Positions 53,248 to 60,791 of a DNA stretch of 64,000 nt are shown here, one piece after another. Position numbers and translations under genes: made by a program. This stretch comes from Clostridia bacterium (GTDB lineage Bacteria; Bacillota; Clostridia; Christensenellales; Aristaeellaceae), in the NCBI GenBank assembly GCA_017545905.1, contig JAFWXL010000092.1, forward strand, positions 1 to 64,000. The letters are read 5' to 3'. The first letter of the stretch is position 1; every line of letters begins with the position of its first letter. The notes beneath the pieces are model-generated. The model did no database searches and had not been told where the DNA came from. It was given only the letters and a program-made list of their open reading frames with translations.

Positions 53248-55104
53248 ATGGAAAAGGCGCTTCTTCACGTCGTCTCCTTTACCCTGACCGGCAGGGAGAG
53301 CATGGCCGGCGCGCTGCGACATCTGCGCCGGCTCTGCGCCAGACAGGAATCCTTTCGCTGCGCGCTGCTGCTGTTTTGCGACCTGCCCGACGCGCCAGCC
53401 CGGCTGACGCCGCACGAAGCGCCGCTGATCCGTGCGCTCCTGTCCGGCGTCGCAGCGATGAACGCACAGACGCCGGACTGCTTTTTTCTGTTTGTGCGCA
53501 GCCGCACGTGGGACGACGCCCGGCGGCAGTATCTCGGCAGCCGTCAGCGGCTCTCCTGCCGCCGCGTGATCGCGCAGCTGCTCGCCAAAGGAACAACGCA
53601 GGCGGAATTCGAAGCTGCGAGCATCCCGCCTGCCTCGTTGAAGGGGAAATACGCCGCCGTTCTCTTTTCGGATGCATCGCTTTTCTGCACGCCGGATACG
53701 CCTGTGCGGATGTTTCGTGCGCTTTCGCACTGCAGCGAGGGCATGCTCAGTGCGCAGGTGCCGGGTAATCGCGCGTATCCGCAGAGCGTGCTCACGCGTC
53801 TGTGCGCTGCAGACCGCTTTTCCCTCTCCCCGCTGCGCAGCGCGCAGGAATACGCCCTTTTCCGGCAGGGCCGCTGTCCGGCGGATCATCCCGTCATCTT
53901 CACCGCCGAAGCCCTGATCCGCTGCAGCGCCCCTCCCAGCGCCGTTTGGGCTGAAGGCTGTTTTTTCCTGCGCCGCTGTCCGCAGACGATCCGCGATATA
54001 TTTGTCGCCTATCAGGATTTCTGCCGCGGCGCACATACCTTGGTCATACTCCTGCCCGTCCTTCAGATGCTGGTGCTGTTTGCCGCAGCGCTTTCCGGTC
54101 TGCCGTTTCTGGCAGGAGCGGCGTTTCTGCCCGAGCTCCCGGCGCTGGTGCATCCCGTGCAGTGGCCGGGCGGACTGCTCCGCGCCGCGCTGCTGCCGAT
54201 GACGGCGCTCCTGTCGCTGGATACGCTTTTCTGCCGTCTGCTTTCGCGCTCGCCGCTTCTGCGCATCCGCGTTGCGCCGCGCCTGATTTCTCCGCTTGCA
54301 TGCACGGCGTCGGCAGGCTTCCTTTTGCCGGCCGCTTTTCTCTCCGTGCATTCTCTCTTTGCGCTTCTGCCGGTCGCGCTGCTCTGGCTGAGCGCGCCGC
54401 TCATCCTGCCCGCGCTGGACAAGCCCACGCTTGAGCGCATCGGTCTGGACACGCAGCAGCTTTGCCACCTGCGCGCATTGGCCGAGGAGGCCTATTGGGA
54501 TGCCGTGTCCAGAGCAACGCCAGCGCTGAATATGCTCTGCGCCTGTGCGGGCTGCATGCTGGGCGTGCTTGAGGCGGACGAGGCGGCACGGCGCATACAG
54601 GCGCTTCTTGTCGGGGATTTTTCCTGCGCCTCCACTGCCGAACAGGCTGCTGTGCTTGCCAGCGCCCAGTATCTTCGCGAGCGCATGACGGACTGCGACG
54701 CCGCGCTCCGCGCGCTGCCCGCGCAGCTGGAAGATGCTGTGCTTTCGCAGACGCATGAAGACGACAGCACGCTCGGCGTCCTGCTGCACAATGCCCGGAG
54801 CGAAACCGGCGGACATGCGCTGCCGCTGAGAATCTCCGGTCCGGCGGATCTTCTGTTTCTGCCGCTGCGCCCCATCAGAGAAACGCCGCGTCATGATCTG
54901 TCGCTTCCGCTCACGCATCCGCACACCTATCTCAAGCGTCAGCTGCTTCACGCACAAGCCGGTCAGAGCGCAGAAGCGCAGGATGCATCCGTTCGCTTTC
55001 TCTTTCTTGCCGCCGCTGCGCTGGGACATCCGTTTTATGCGCTTCTGCAGCGCTCGCCGGTCACAGGACCATACGTCTGGATATGCTCGGGGATTTCATC
55101 CTGA
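53248..55104 (+). CDS. GT84-like membrane protein, shortened relative of cyclic beta-1,2-glucan synthase
   Basis: A 618-residue protein. Residues 1-230 resemble the GT84 domain of NdvB-type glucan synthases: FCDLPDAP, a G-x-x-A-x-N helix, FFLFVRSRTWDD, and a shortened KYAAVLFSDASLF where active relatives have a D-x-D-T motif. About four membrane helices follow (LVILLPVLQMLVLFAAAL, LPMTALLSLDTLF, LLPVALLWLSAPLILPAL), then a helical tail. Known synthases have around 2,800 residues with a GH94 phosphorylase part, absent here. The last codons and stop fall in repeat A copy 4. GGAGG precedes the ATG at 53248. The similarity is from memory; activity is doubtful. Confidence 0.6.
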   Translation: MEKALLHVVSFTLTGRESMAGALRHLRRLCARQESFRCALLLFCDLPDAPARLTPHEAPLIRALLSGVAAMNAQTPDCFFLFVRSRTWDDARRQYLGSRQRLSCRRVIAQLLAKGTTQAEFEAASIPPASLKGKYAAVLFSDASLFCTPDTPVRMFRALSHCSEGMLSAQVPGNRAYPQSVLTRLCAADRFSLSPLRSAQEYALFRQGRCPADHPVIFTAEALIRCSAPPSAVWAEGCFFLRRCPQTIRDIFVAYQDFCRGAHTLVILLPVLQMLVLFAAALSGLPFLAGAAFLPELPALVHPVQWPGGLLRAALLPMTALLSLDTLFCRLLSRSPLLRIRVAPRLISPLACTASAGFLLPAAFLSVHSLFALLPVALLWLSAPLILPALDKPTLERIGLDTQQLCHLRALAEEAYWDAVSRATPALNMLCACAGCMLGVLEADEAARRIQALLVGDFSCASTAEQAAVLASAQYLRERMTDCDAALRALPAQLEDAVLSQTHEDDSTLGVLLHNARSETGGHALPLRISGPADLLFLPLRPIRETPRHDLSLPLTHPHTYLKRQLLHAQAGQSAEAQDASVRFLFLAAAALGHPFYALLQRSPVTGPYVWICSGISS

Positions 55105-55160
55105 ATCCATGACAAAGGACTTCGCCTTGACCCCATGTGTGCTTCGCAGCGGTTTTCCGC
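55087..55160 (+). repeat. Dispersed repeat family A, copy 4 (degenerate)
   Basis: CGGGGATTTCATCC, then ATGACAAAGGACTTCGCCTTGACCC and GCTTCGCAGCGG. The first bases form the end of the GT84-like frame. Confidence 0.6.
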
Positions 55161-55167
55161 AGCAAGC

Positions 55168-55268
55168 AAAAAAACGGCCAGTGGGCGCTCCCATTTCCGA
55201 ATGCCTTCACAATATGAAGTCATTTCGTGCTCGCAGCACGTAATTTTGCGCAATTCTATAAAGCAAAA
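55168..55268 (-). repeat. Dispersed repeat family B, copy 3 (after ilvA)
   Basis: On the minus strand it begins at the U run of the ilvA terminator. It has AATTGCGCAAAATTACG, the hairpin CGTGCTGCGAGCACG, ATGACTTCATATTGTGAAGG and TTCGGAAATGGGAG, and a decayed end hairpin (CCCACTGGCCGTTTTTTTG). Confidence 0.8.
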
Positions 55269-55290
55269 AACGCAGGACGATTGTCCTGCG
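55265..55290 (-). terminator. ilvA terminator
   Basis: CGCAGGAC (55271-55278) and GTCCTGCG (55283-55290) pair, with six U residues on the minus-strand side. Confidence 0.9.
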
Positions 55291-55312
55291 TCTGTATGTA
55301 TCTGCAGATGGA

Positions 55313-56509
55313 TCAATTGACGTGGAAGCCTGCTTCGCGGAGCGATTCGATGATGCGGCCCGCGTGGGCGCGGTCCTGCGTTTCCATCGTGATTTCCAGA
55401 ATGGCGTCACGGATATCCAGATCGACGTCCGTGCGGTCATGGTGAACCGCCATGACGTTTGCACCGCCAGCGCCAATGATATGGGATACCAGTTCCAGCT
55501 GGCCCGGACGATCCTGCATGAGAATGCGCAGCTTGCTGACGCGGCCCGCACGCAGAAGACCCTTTTCGATGATGCGGGAGATCATCGTCACATCGATATT
55601 ACCGCCGGAAATCACGGCAGCGACCTTGCCGCTCGTATCGAATTTCCTGCCCATGATCGCCGCAACCGCCGCAGCGCCGGCGCCCTCGGCGACCATCTTG
55701 CCGCGCTCCATCAGAAACAGAATCGCCTGCGCGATTTCATCGTCGTCCACCGTCACGACCTCGTCGACATACTGCCTGCACAGTTCAAACGTCAGATCGC
55801 CCGGCTGCTTGACCGCAATGCCGTCGGCAATGGTCTTTGCGCTGTCCAGCGAAACGACATGTCCTGCCTCCAGCGAGGCCTTCATGCCCGCCGCGCCTGA
55901 AGCCTGCACGCCCACCACGCGCACATTCGGATGGAGCATCTTCACAGCCGCCGCCACGCCTGAGGCCAGACCGCCGCCGCCGATGGGCACCACAATCGTT
56001 TTCACATCCGGCAGATCGTCCATGATTTCCAGACCGATCGTACCCTGTCCGGCGATGACCATCGGATCATTGAACGGATGGATAAACGTCGCGCCCAGCT
56101 CTTTCTGCAGGCGGCATGCCTCGGCATACGCATCATCGTACACCCTGCCGTGCAGCACGACGTTTGCCCCCAGCTCGCGCGTGGCCATCACCTTTGACAG
56201 CGGCGCGCCCGCAGGCATCACAATCGTCGCCGGGCAGCCAAATGCTTTCGCCGCCAGCGCCACGCCCTGCGCATGATTGCCCGCAGAAGACGCGATCACG
56301 CCGCATGAACGTTCCCTTTCGCTCAGGCTGGCAATCTTGATATACGCGCCGCGTACCTTGAACGAACCGGTATTCTGCAGGTCCTCCGTCTTGAGATATA
56401 CCTGCGTATTCTCGTCAGAGAGCGCCTTAAACTGCACAAGGCCCGTCCTCTGGGCCACACCCTTGAGGCGCTCGCGCGCTTCCAGGATCATGCCAAGCGT
56501 AACAGACAT
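55313..56509 (-). CDS. ilvA: Threonine ammonia-lyase with ACT domain
   Basis: Pyridoxal-phosphate enzyme converting threonine to 2-oxobutyrate. The 398-residue product has the cofactor lysine in NTGSFKVRGAY, the phosphate-binding PIGGGGLASG, and SSAGNHAQGVA. A C-terminal ACT domain (LVSHIIGAGGANVMAVHHDR) may bind a regulatory amino acid. This is the length of the catabolic-type enzymes rather than the long biosynthetic form, so a role in threonine breakdown is equally possible. AGGAGG precedes the ATG. It lies 26 bases after the methyltransferase gene. Confidence 0.93.
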   Translation of the reverse strand: MSVTLGMILEARERLKGVAQRTGLVQFKALSDENTQVYLKTEDLQNTGSFKVRGAYIKIASLSERERSCGVIASSAGNHAQGVALAAKAFGCPATIVMPAGAPLSKVMATRELGANVVLHGRVYDDAYAEACRLQKELGATFIHPFNDPMVIAGQGTIGLEIMDDLPDVKTIVVPIGGGGLASGVAAAVKMLHPNVRVVGVQASGAAGMKASLEAGHVVSLDSAKTIADGIAVKQPGDLTFELCRQYVDEVVTVDDDEIAQAILFLMERGKMVAEGAGAAAVAAIMGRKFDTSGKVAAVISGGNIDVTMISRIIEKGLLRAGRVSKLRILMQDRPGQLELVSHIIGAGGANVMAVHHDRTDVDLDIRDAILEITMETQDRAHAGRIIESLREAGFHVN

Positions 56510-56535
56510 ATGTATTCCTCCTGTATTTTCCGAGC

Positions 56536-57300
56536 TTATCTCGCCATTTCATAAATCATAATGCCGGCAGCTACCGCAGCATTGAGGGATTCTGCGCCGC
56601 CGCGCATGGGCAGCGCCAGATGGTGCGTCGCCACATCGCGCACCGCCTGCGAAACGCCGCTGCCCTCGCTGCCGATGACCAGTACCGCCTTTTCATGCGG
56701 ACAATTCGCATAGAAATCCGCGCCGCCCAGCTCCGTCGCCACCACGGCGTAGCCCTGCGCCCTGAGCTTTTCCAGCTCCTGCGGCAGGTCGTCCACGCGC
56801 CTCACCGGCACGCGGAACACAGAGCCCATTGTCGCGCGCAGCGTCTTGGCGCTGTACAGGTCGGCGCATGCGCCGGAAAGGAGCGCGCCGTCAAAACCGG
56901 CTGCATCCACTGTGCGCAGGATCGTGCCGACATTGCCCGGGTCCTGAACGCCGTCCATCGCCACGATCAGCCTGGCTGTGAGTTCCTCCGGCTGCTGCGC
57001 AATTGCAACCGTGCAGCATACGCCCTGCGGCGTCTTCTGCTCGCTGATGGCCTGCATGATCGCCGCAGTGACCAGCAGCACCTCACAGCCGCGCGCCTGC
57101 GCCATGTCGATCAGGTCGGCATAGTCCGCGGTCCGCTTTGCATCGATCACCAGCGTGCGGCACAGCGAAAGCGAAAGCGCCTCGCGCACCATCTTCACGC
57201 TCTCCGCCAGAAACACGCCGGCGGCGCGGCGGTTCTTTGCCTTCTGCAGATCGCGCAGAAACTGCACCTGCGGATTGTGTACGCTTGTAATCTCCTTCAT
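56536..57300 (-). CDS. TrmH/SpoU-family RNA 2'-O-methyltransferase
   Basis: A 254-residue SPOUT methyltransferase. The N-terminal substrate-binding domain is ITSVHNPQVQFLRDLQKAKNRR. The knotted SAM domain has AMDGVQDPGNVGTILRTVDAAG, VIGSEGSGVSQAVRD and LPMRGGAESLNAAVAAGI. It probably methylates a ribose in rRNA or tRNA; the target cannot be read from sequence. AAGGGG precedes the ATG at 57300. It forms a unit with ilvA. Confidence 0.92.
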   Translation of the reverse strand: MKEITSVHNPQVQFLRDLQKAKNRRAAGVFLAESVKMVREALSLSLCRTLVIDAKRTADYADLIDMAQARGCEVLLVTAAIMQAISEQKTPQGVCCTVAIAQQPEELTARLIVAMDGVQDPGNVGTILRTVDAAGFDGALLSGACADLYSAKTLRATMGSVFRVPVRRVDDLPQELEKLRAQGYAVVATELGGADFYANCPHEKAVLVIGSEGSGVSQAVRDVATHHLALPMRGGAESLNAAVAAGIMIYEMAR

Positions 57301-57363
57301 GCTTGCGGCCCCTTTTCCAAAAGTATACGGGTATTCTATCCCAAAACCGCTGTAAGTGCAAGA

Positions 57364-57389
57364 AGAAAAGCGGCCAGCGGCCGCTTTCT
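57364..57389 (-). terminator. Terminator of the ABC-exporter operon
   Basis: On the minus strand AAAGCGGCCGCTGGCCGCTTTT then TCTTC. The core resembles the end hairpin of repeat family B. Confidence 0.85.
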
Positions 57390-58874
57390 TCAATAAATCA
57401 CCGTTTCACCTTCGGAAAGGCCTGCGGTGATCTGCACCTGTGTGTCCGTCATCATACCCAGCTCAACCTGCCGGTATTCTCCGCTGCGCAGCTGCACATA
57501 CCAGCTGTCTCCGTCCTGTGAGACAGCCTCGCTGGGCAGCAGCAGCGCATTTACTGCCGACTCCACCAGAATCTCGCCGGAGACATTCATGCCGCCGAGC
57601 ACGCGGCTGTCCACATCGCCCTCAAGTGCCACGTAGACGTCATAGGTCGTCACGCTGCTTTCAGTATTGCCAAGCGGCGCAATCTTCCTGACCACGCCCT
57701 CAAGCGTGACGTCTGGAAGCGCATCCACCCAGACCGTTACCTGCTGTCCCGGCTCAACCGAAGGAATATCCAGCTCGTCGATGTGCAGCACCAGCTCCAT
57801 GCCCGCATCCTCCACGATGGTGATCACCTTCGTGCCGGCAGTCACGCTGTCGCCCTTTTCCACATCGATGGATGCAATACGTCCATTGCATGGGGCGACA
57901 ATGGCCAGCCGTTCCTGCTTTTCCATCGCCTTTTCCAGCTGGAGCTGCACCTTCACATGTTCGCGAAGCACCTTGTCGTTGTCGTAGAACAGCGGCGTCT
58001 GATCCCAGTCGATGCGCGCAACGACGTCGTCGCGCTTGAGATACTTGCCCACCTCAACATTCCATGCCACGCCCTTGACCGTGCCGCCGTAAGCAGAAAC
58101 CGGCATCGGCTTGTTGATTTCCAGAATGCCTTCGCCGACGATTTCGCCGCTTTGCGTCGATACCGTCACAGGCGCATCCATCGGAAAGCTGTCATCATTT
58201 ACCTGAATGACGGCCTGCGTGCCATAGCGCATGAGATTGACCACCTTGCCGGCAGCGGAAAAGCCGTCGCCCGTCACCGTCACCGTCTGATCCAGCGCAA
58301 GACCGAGCGGATTTTCCCCCTCAAGGAGCACCTTCATGCAGCCGTCCGTGGAGAGCATCACCACGCAGCCATGCTCCCTGTACTCGGCCAGCGCATCGTC
58401 GCCCGCCCGGATATACACTGCCATCACGCGGCCGTCGCTGGGCGAACGGATGGTGATCTCATCCGAGTATTTCTCAATGAGCGGCTCTTTCGTATTCACA
58501 TCCAGACGCGGCCGTCCGTCTTCGTAGGTCAGCGGCCTGTATTTGTACTGTGCATGCGTCTGGGTATAGAGCATGTCTTTCTGCGTCAGCTGGATGTCGT
58601 ATTCCAGCTGCGCCACCTCGGCGGCCAGCTCGTCGTTTTCCAGCTTCATGAGCAGATCGCCGGCCTTCACCTCGTCGCCCAGCCCCACATACCACTCGAC
58701 CACCTCGGCGTCGATTCTGGCATATGCGCCCGGCTGGCTGACAGGCTGAATCTCGCCGTTTCCATATACCGTGCTGGCAATGGAGCCGGCTGACACCCTC
58801 GCCGTATCCGCCTGTGCGGCAGCGCTCAGGCACAATGCCATCGCCGCGCACAGGCATGCGATTCTTCTTTTCAT
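57390..58874 (-). CDS. Exporter adaptor (membrane-fusion-type) protein, second of two
   Basis: A 494-residue exported protein of the HlyD/MacA-like adaptor family. A signal peptide (IACLCAAMALCLSAAAQA) is followed by a barrel-sandwich half (YARIDAEVVEWYVGLGDEVK) and a helical hairpin (AEVAQLEYDIQLTQKDM). The second half is LAIVAPCNGRIASIDVEKGD, followed by beta-barrel domains (QQVTVWVDALPDVTLEG). GGAGGTG precedes the ATG at 58874. In Gram-positives such proteins assist MacB-like permeases. It is the last gene of the four-gene unit. Confidence 0.9.
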   Translation of the reverse strand: MKRRIACLCAAMALCLSAAAQADTARVSAGSIASTVYGNGEIQPVSQPGAYARIDAEVVEWYVGLGDEVKAGDLLMKLENDELAAEVAQLEYDIQLTQKDMLYTQTHAQYKYRPLTYEDGRPRLDVNTKEPLIEKYSDEITIRSPSDGRVMAVYIRAGDDALAEYREHGCVVMLSTDGCMKVLLEGENPLGLALDQTVTVTGDGFSAAGKVVNLMRYGTQAVIQVNDDSFPMDAPVTVSTQSGEIVGEGILEINKPMPVSAYGGTVKGVAWNVEVGKYLKRDDVVARIDWDQTPLFYDNDKVLREHVKVQLQLEKAMEKQERLAIVAPCNGRIASIDVEKGDSVTAGTKVITIVEDAGMELVLHIDELDIPSVEPGQQVTVWVDALPDVTLEGVVRKIAPLGNTESSVTTYDVYVALEGDVDSRVLGGMNVSGEILVESAVNALLLPSEAVSQDGDSWYVQLRSGEYRQVELGMMTDTQVQITAGLSEGETVIY

Positions 58875-58890
58875 CGCCGCACCTCCGCGC

Positions 58891-60090
58891 TCAGCTATAG
58901 TGCAGGGCGTCAATCGGCTTGAGCTTGGACGCCTTGTTCGCCGGGTACAGGCCAAAGACGACGCCCACAAACATCGAGAAGCCCAGCGCCAGCTGCGCCA
59001 CGCCCACGCTGGCAGATACCGGCATGCCCAGATATTTTTCAAATGCCGCCATCACCACATAGCCCAGAATCAGGCCCATCACGCCGCCCATGCCCGAGAG
59101 CACGACGGATTCGATGAGGAACTGCAGCAGAATATTGCGCCTTTTGGCGCCAATGGCCTTGCGGATGCCGATTTCACGCGTGCGCTCTGTGACAGAGACA
59201 AGCATGATGTTCATGATGCCGATGCCGCCGACCAGCAGCGAGATGCCCGCAATGCCGCCGAGCATCAGCGTAAGCGTGCCGATCATCTCCTCCATCGTCT
59301 CCAGAATGGCCTCCTGGTTCATGATGGTGTACGTGCTGTCATTCTGATATTTCTTGTAGAGGAAGCTGCTCACCGCCGCTTCTGCACGGCCGACGGTCGT
59401 CGAATCCGTCGCAGAGACATAGAACGTGGTGATGGACGTGGATTCGAGCATGCGCTGCGCCAGCGTGAAGGGCATGATCAGCGAAGAATTCTCCTCATCC
59501 AGCACGCCGACAATGCGGAATTTCCGCCCGTCAACATGCATCGTATTGCCCACAACATTCGTATTGCCGAACAGATCCGTCGCCAGCTCCTGGCCCACGA
59601 TGCATACCGCGCTGCGGTTGGTCACGTCCGCATCCATGATGTAGCGGCCGGCAGACAGCTCGGTATTGACGATACTGGCATAATCCGGCAGCACGCCGGT
59701 GACAGAAGCCGTGGTATTCATATTGCCTGCCTTGACCGTCAGGCTGCCCGATACCGTCGGGGAGACATACTGAATGTACTCGTTATCCTTGAGCGAAAGC
59801 ACGTCGCTGAGCTTGAGGATCACCGTGCCCTTTGCGCCGGAGCTCCTTGAGTTCCTGTTCATGGATGGCCCGCCAAAGCCCACGCGGCGCGTCTGGATAT
59901 TGACGGTGAGCATATTGGTGCCCATGGATGCAATCGAATCGGTGACGGAGGAGGTCGTGCCCTGACCGATGCCCATGAGCACGGTCACGCTCATCACGCC
60001 GATAATGACGCCCAGCATCGTCAGGAACGATCGGACCTTGTTCGCCCAGATAGCCTTGAAGGCCATCCTGATGGTTTCAACGGGATTCAT
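58891..60090 (-). CDS. MacB-like ABC exporter permease
   Basis: A 399-residue protein of the FtsX/MacB type. One N-terminal helix ([20 protein letters not shown]), a large extracytoplasmic domain of about 230 residues and three C-terminal helices ([21 protein letters not shown] and others) are visible. It carries [18 protein letters not shown], the typical coupling segment. It exports peptides, lipids or drugs by a mechanotransmission mechanism. Its ATG overlaps the stop of the ATPase gene (TGATG). Confidence 0.95.
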   Translation of the reverse strand: MNPVETIRMAFKAIWANKVRSFLTMLGVIIGVMSVTVLMGIGQGTTSSVTDSIASMGTNMLTVNIQTRRVGFGGPSMNRNSRSSGAKGTVILKLSDVLSLKDNEYIQYVSPTVSGSLTVKAGNMNTTASVTGVLPDYASIVNTELSAGRYIMDADVTNRSAVCIVGQELATDLFGNTNVVGNTMHVDGRKFRIVGVLDEENSSLIMPFTLAQRMLESTSITTFYVSATDSTTVGRAEAAVSSFLYKKYQNDSTYTIMNQEAILETMEEMIGTLTLMLGGIAGISLLVGGIGIMNIMLVSVTERTREIGIRKAIGAKRRNILLQFLIESVVLSGMGGVMGLILGYVVMAAFEKYLGMPVSASVGVAQLALGFSMFVGVVFGLYPANKASKLKPIDALHYS

Positions 60091-60779
60091 CAAATGACCA
60101 CCTCGCTCTCATCCATCGGCTCGAGCACCCTGCCGTCATGGATATGGATCGCGCGCGGCGTCTGCGCAGCGATCTGCGCGTCATGCGTGATGAGCACGAT
60201 GGTATTGCCCGCCTCGTGCAGCTCATGGAACAGCCGCATCACGTCCGCGCCGGTCTTCGAATCGAGGTTGCCCGTCGGCTCGTCGGCGAGAATCAGCGAC
60301 GGATTGCCCGCCAGCGCGCGGGCAATCGCCACGCGCTGCTGCGGGCCGCCGGAAAGCTCGGTCGGTTTGTGATGCATGCGGTCGAGCAGGCCTACACGGT
60401 CGAGCACCTCGCGGCTGCGCTTGTGACGCTTACCCGCGCTCATGCCCTGATAGATCAGCGGAAGCTCCACGTTTTCCTGCGCCGTCAGCTTGGGCAGCAG
60501 GTTGAACTGCTGAAAGACAAAGCCGATCTTTCTGCCGCGGATGGTCGCCAGTTCGTCCTCGGTGTAATCGGTGATATCCAGCCCGTCAAAGCGGTAAATT
60601 CCTTCATCCGCCGTATCCAGACAGCCGATGATATTCATCAGTGTCGACTTTCCCGAGCCGGAAGGGCCGATGACCGAGACAAATTCATGCGGCTTGATAT
60701 GGATATCCACGCCGTCAAGCGCCGCCACGACATTTTCGCCCATGCGGTATTCCTTGCGGATGCCTTGCATGATAATCAT
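60090..60779 (-). CDS. MacB/LolD-type ABC exporter ATPase with variant signature motif
   Basis: A 229-residue ATPase. Walker A is GPSGSGKST, the Q-loop is [10 protein letters not shown], Walker B is [12 protein letters not shown] and the switch histidine is in ITHD. The signature reads LSGGPQQRV instead of the usual LSGGQ-x-QR: codon CCG replaces CAG. Whether it is fully active needs testing, since a proline there is rare. AAGGGGGG precedes the ATG. Its stop overlaps the permease start. Confidence 0.95.
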   Translation of the reverse strand: MIIMQGIRKEYRMGENVVAALDGVDIHIKPHEFVSVIGPSGSGKSTLMNIIGCLDTADEGIYRFDGLDITDYTEDELATIRGRKIGFVFQQFNLLPKLTAQENVELPLIYQGMSAGKRHKRSREVLDRVGLLDRMHHKPTELSGGPQQRVAIARALAGNPSLILADEPTGNLDSKTGADVMRLFHELHEAGNTIVLITHDAQIAAQTPRAIHIHDGRVLEPMDESEVVI

Positions 60780-60791
60780 GTGCTGCCCCCC

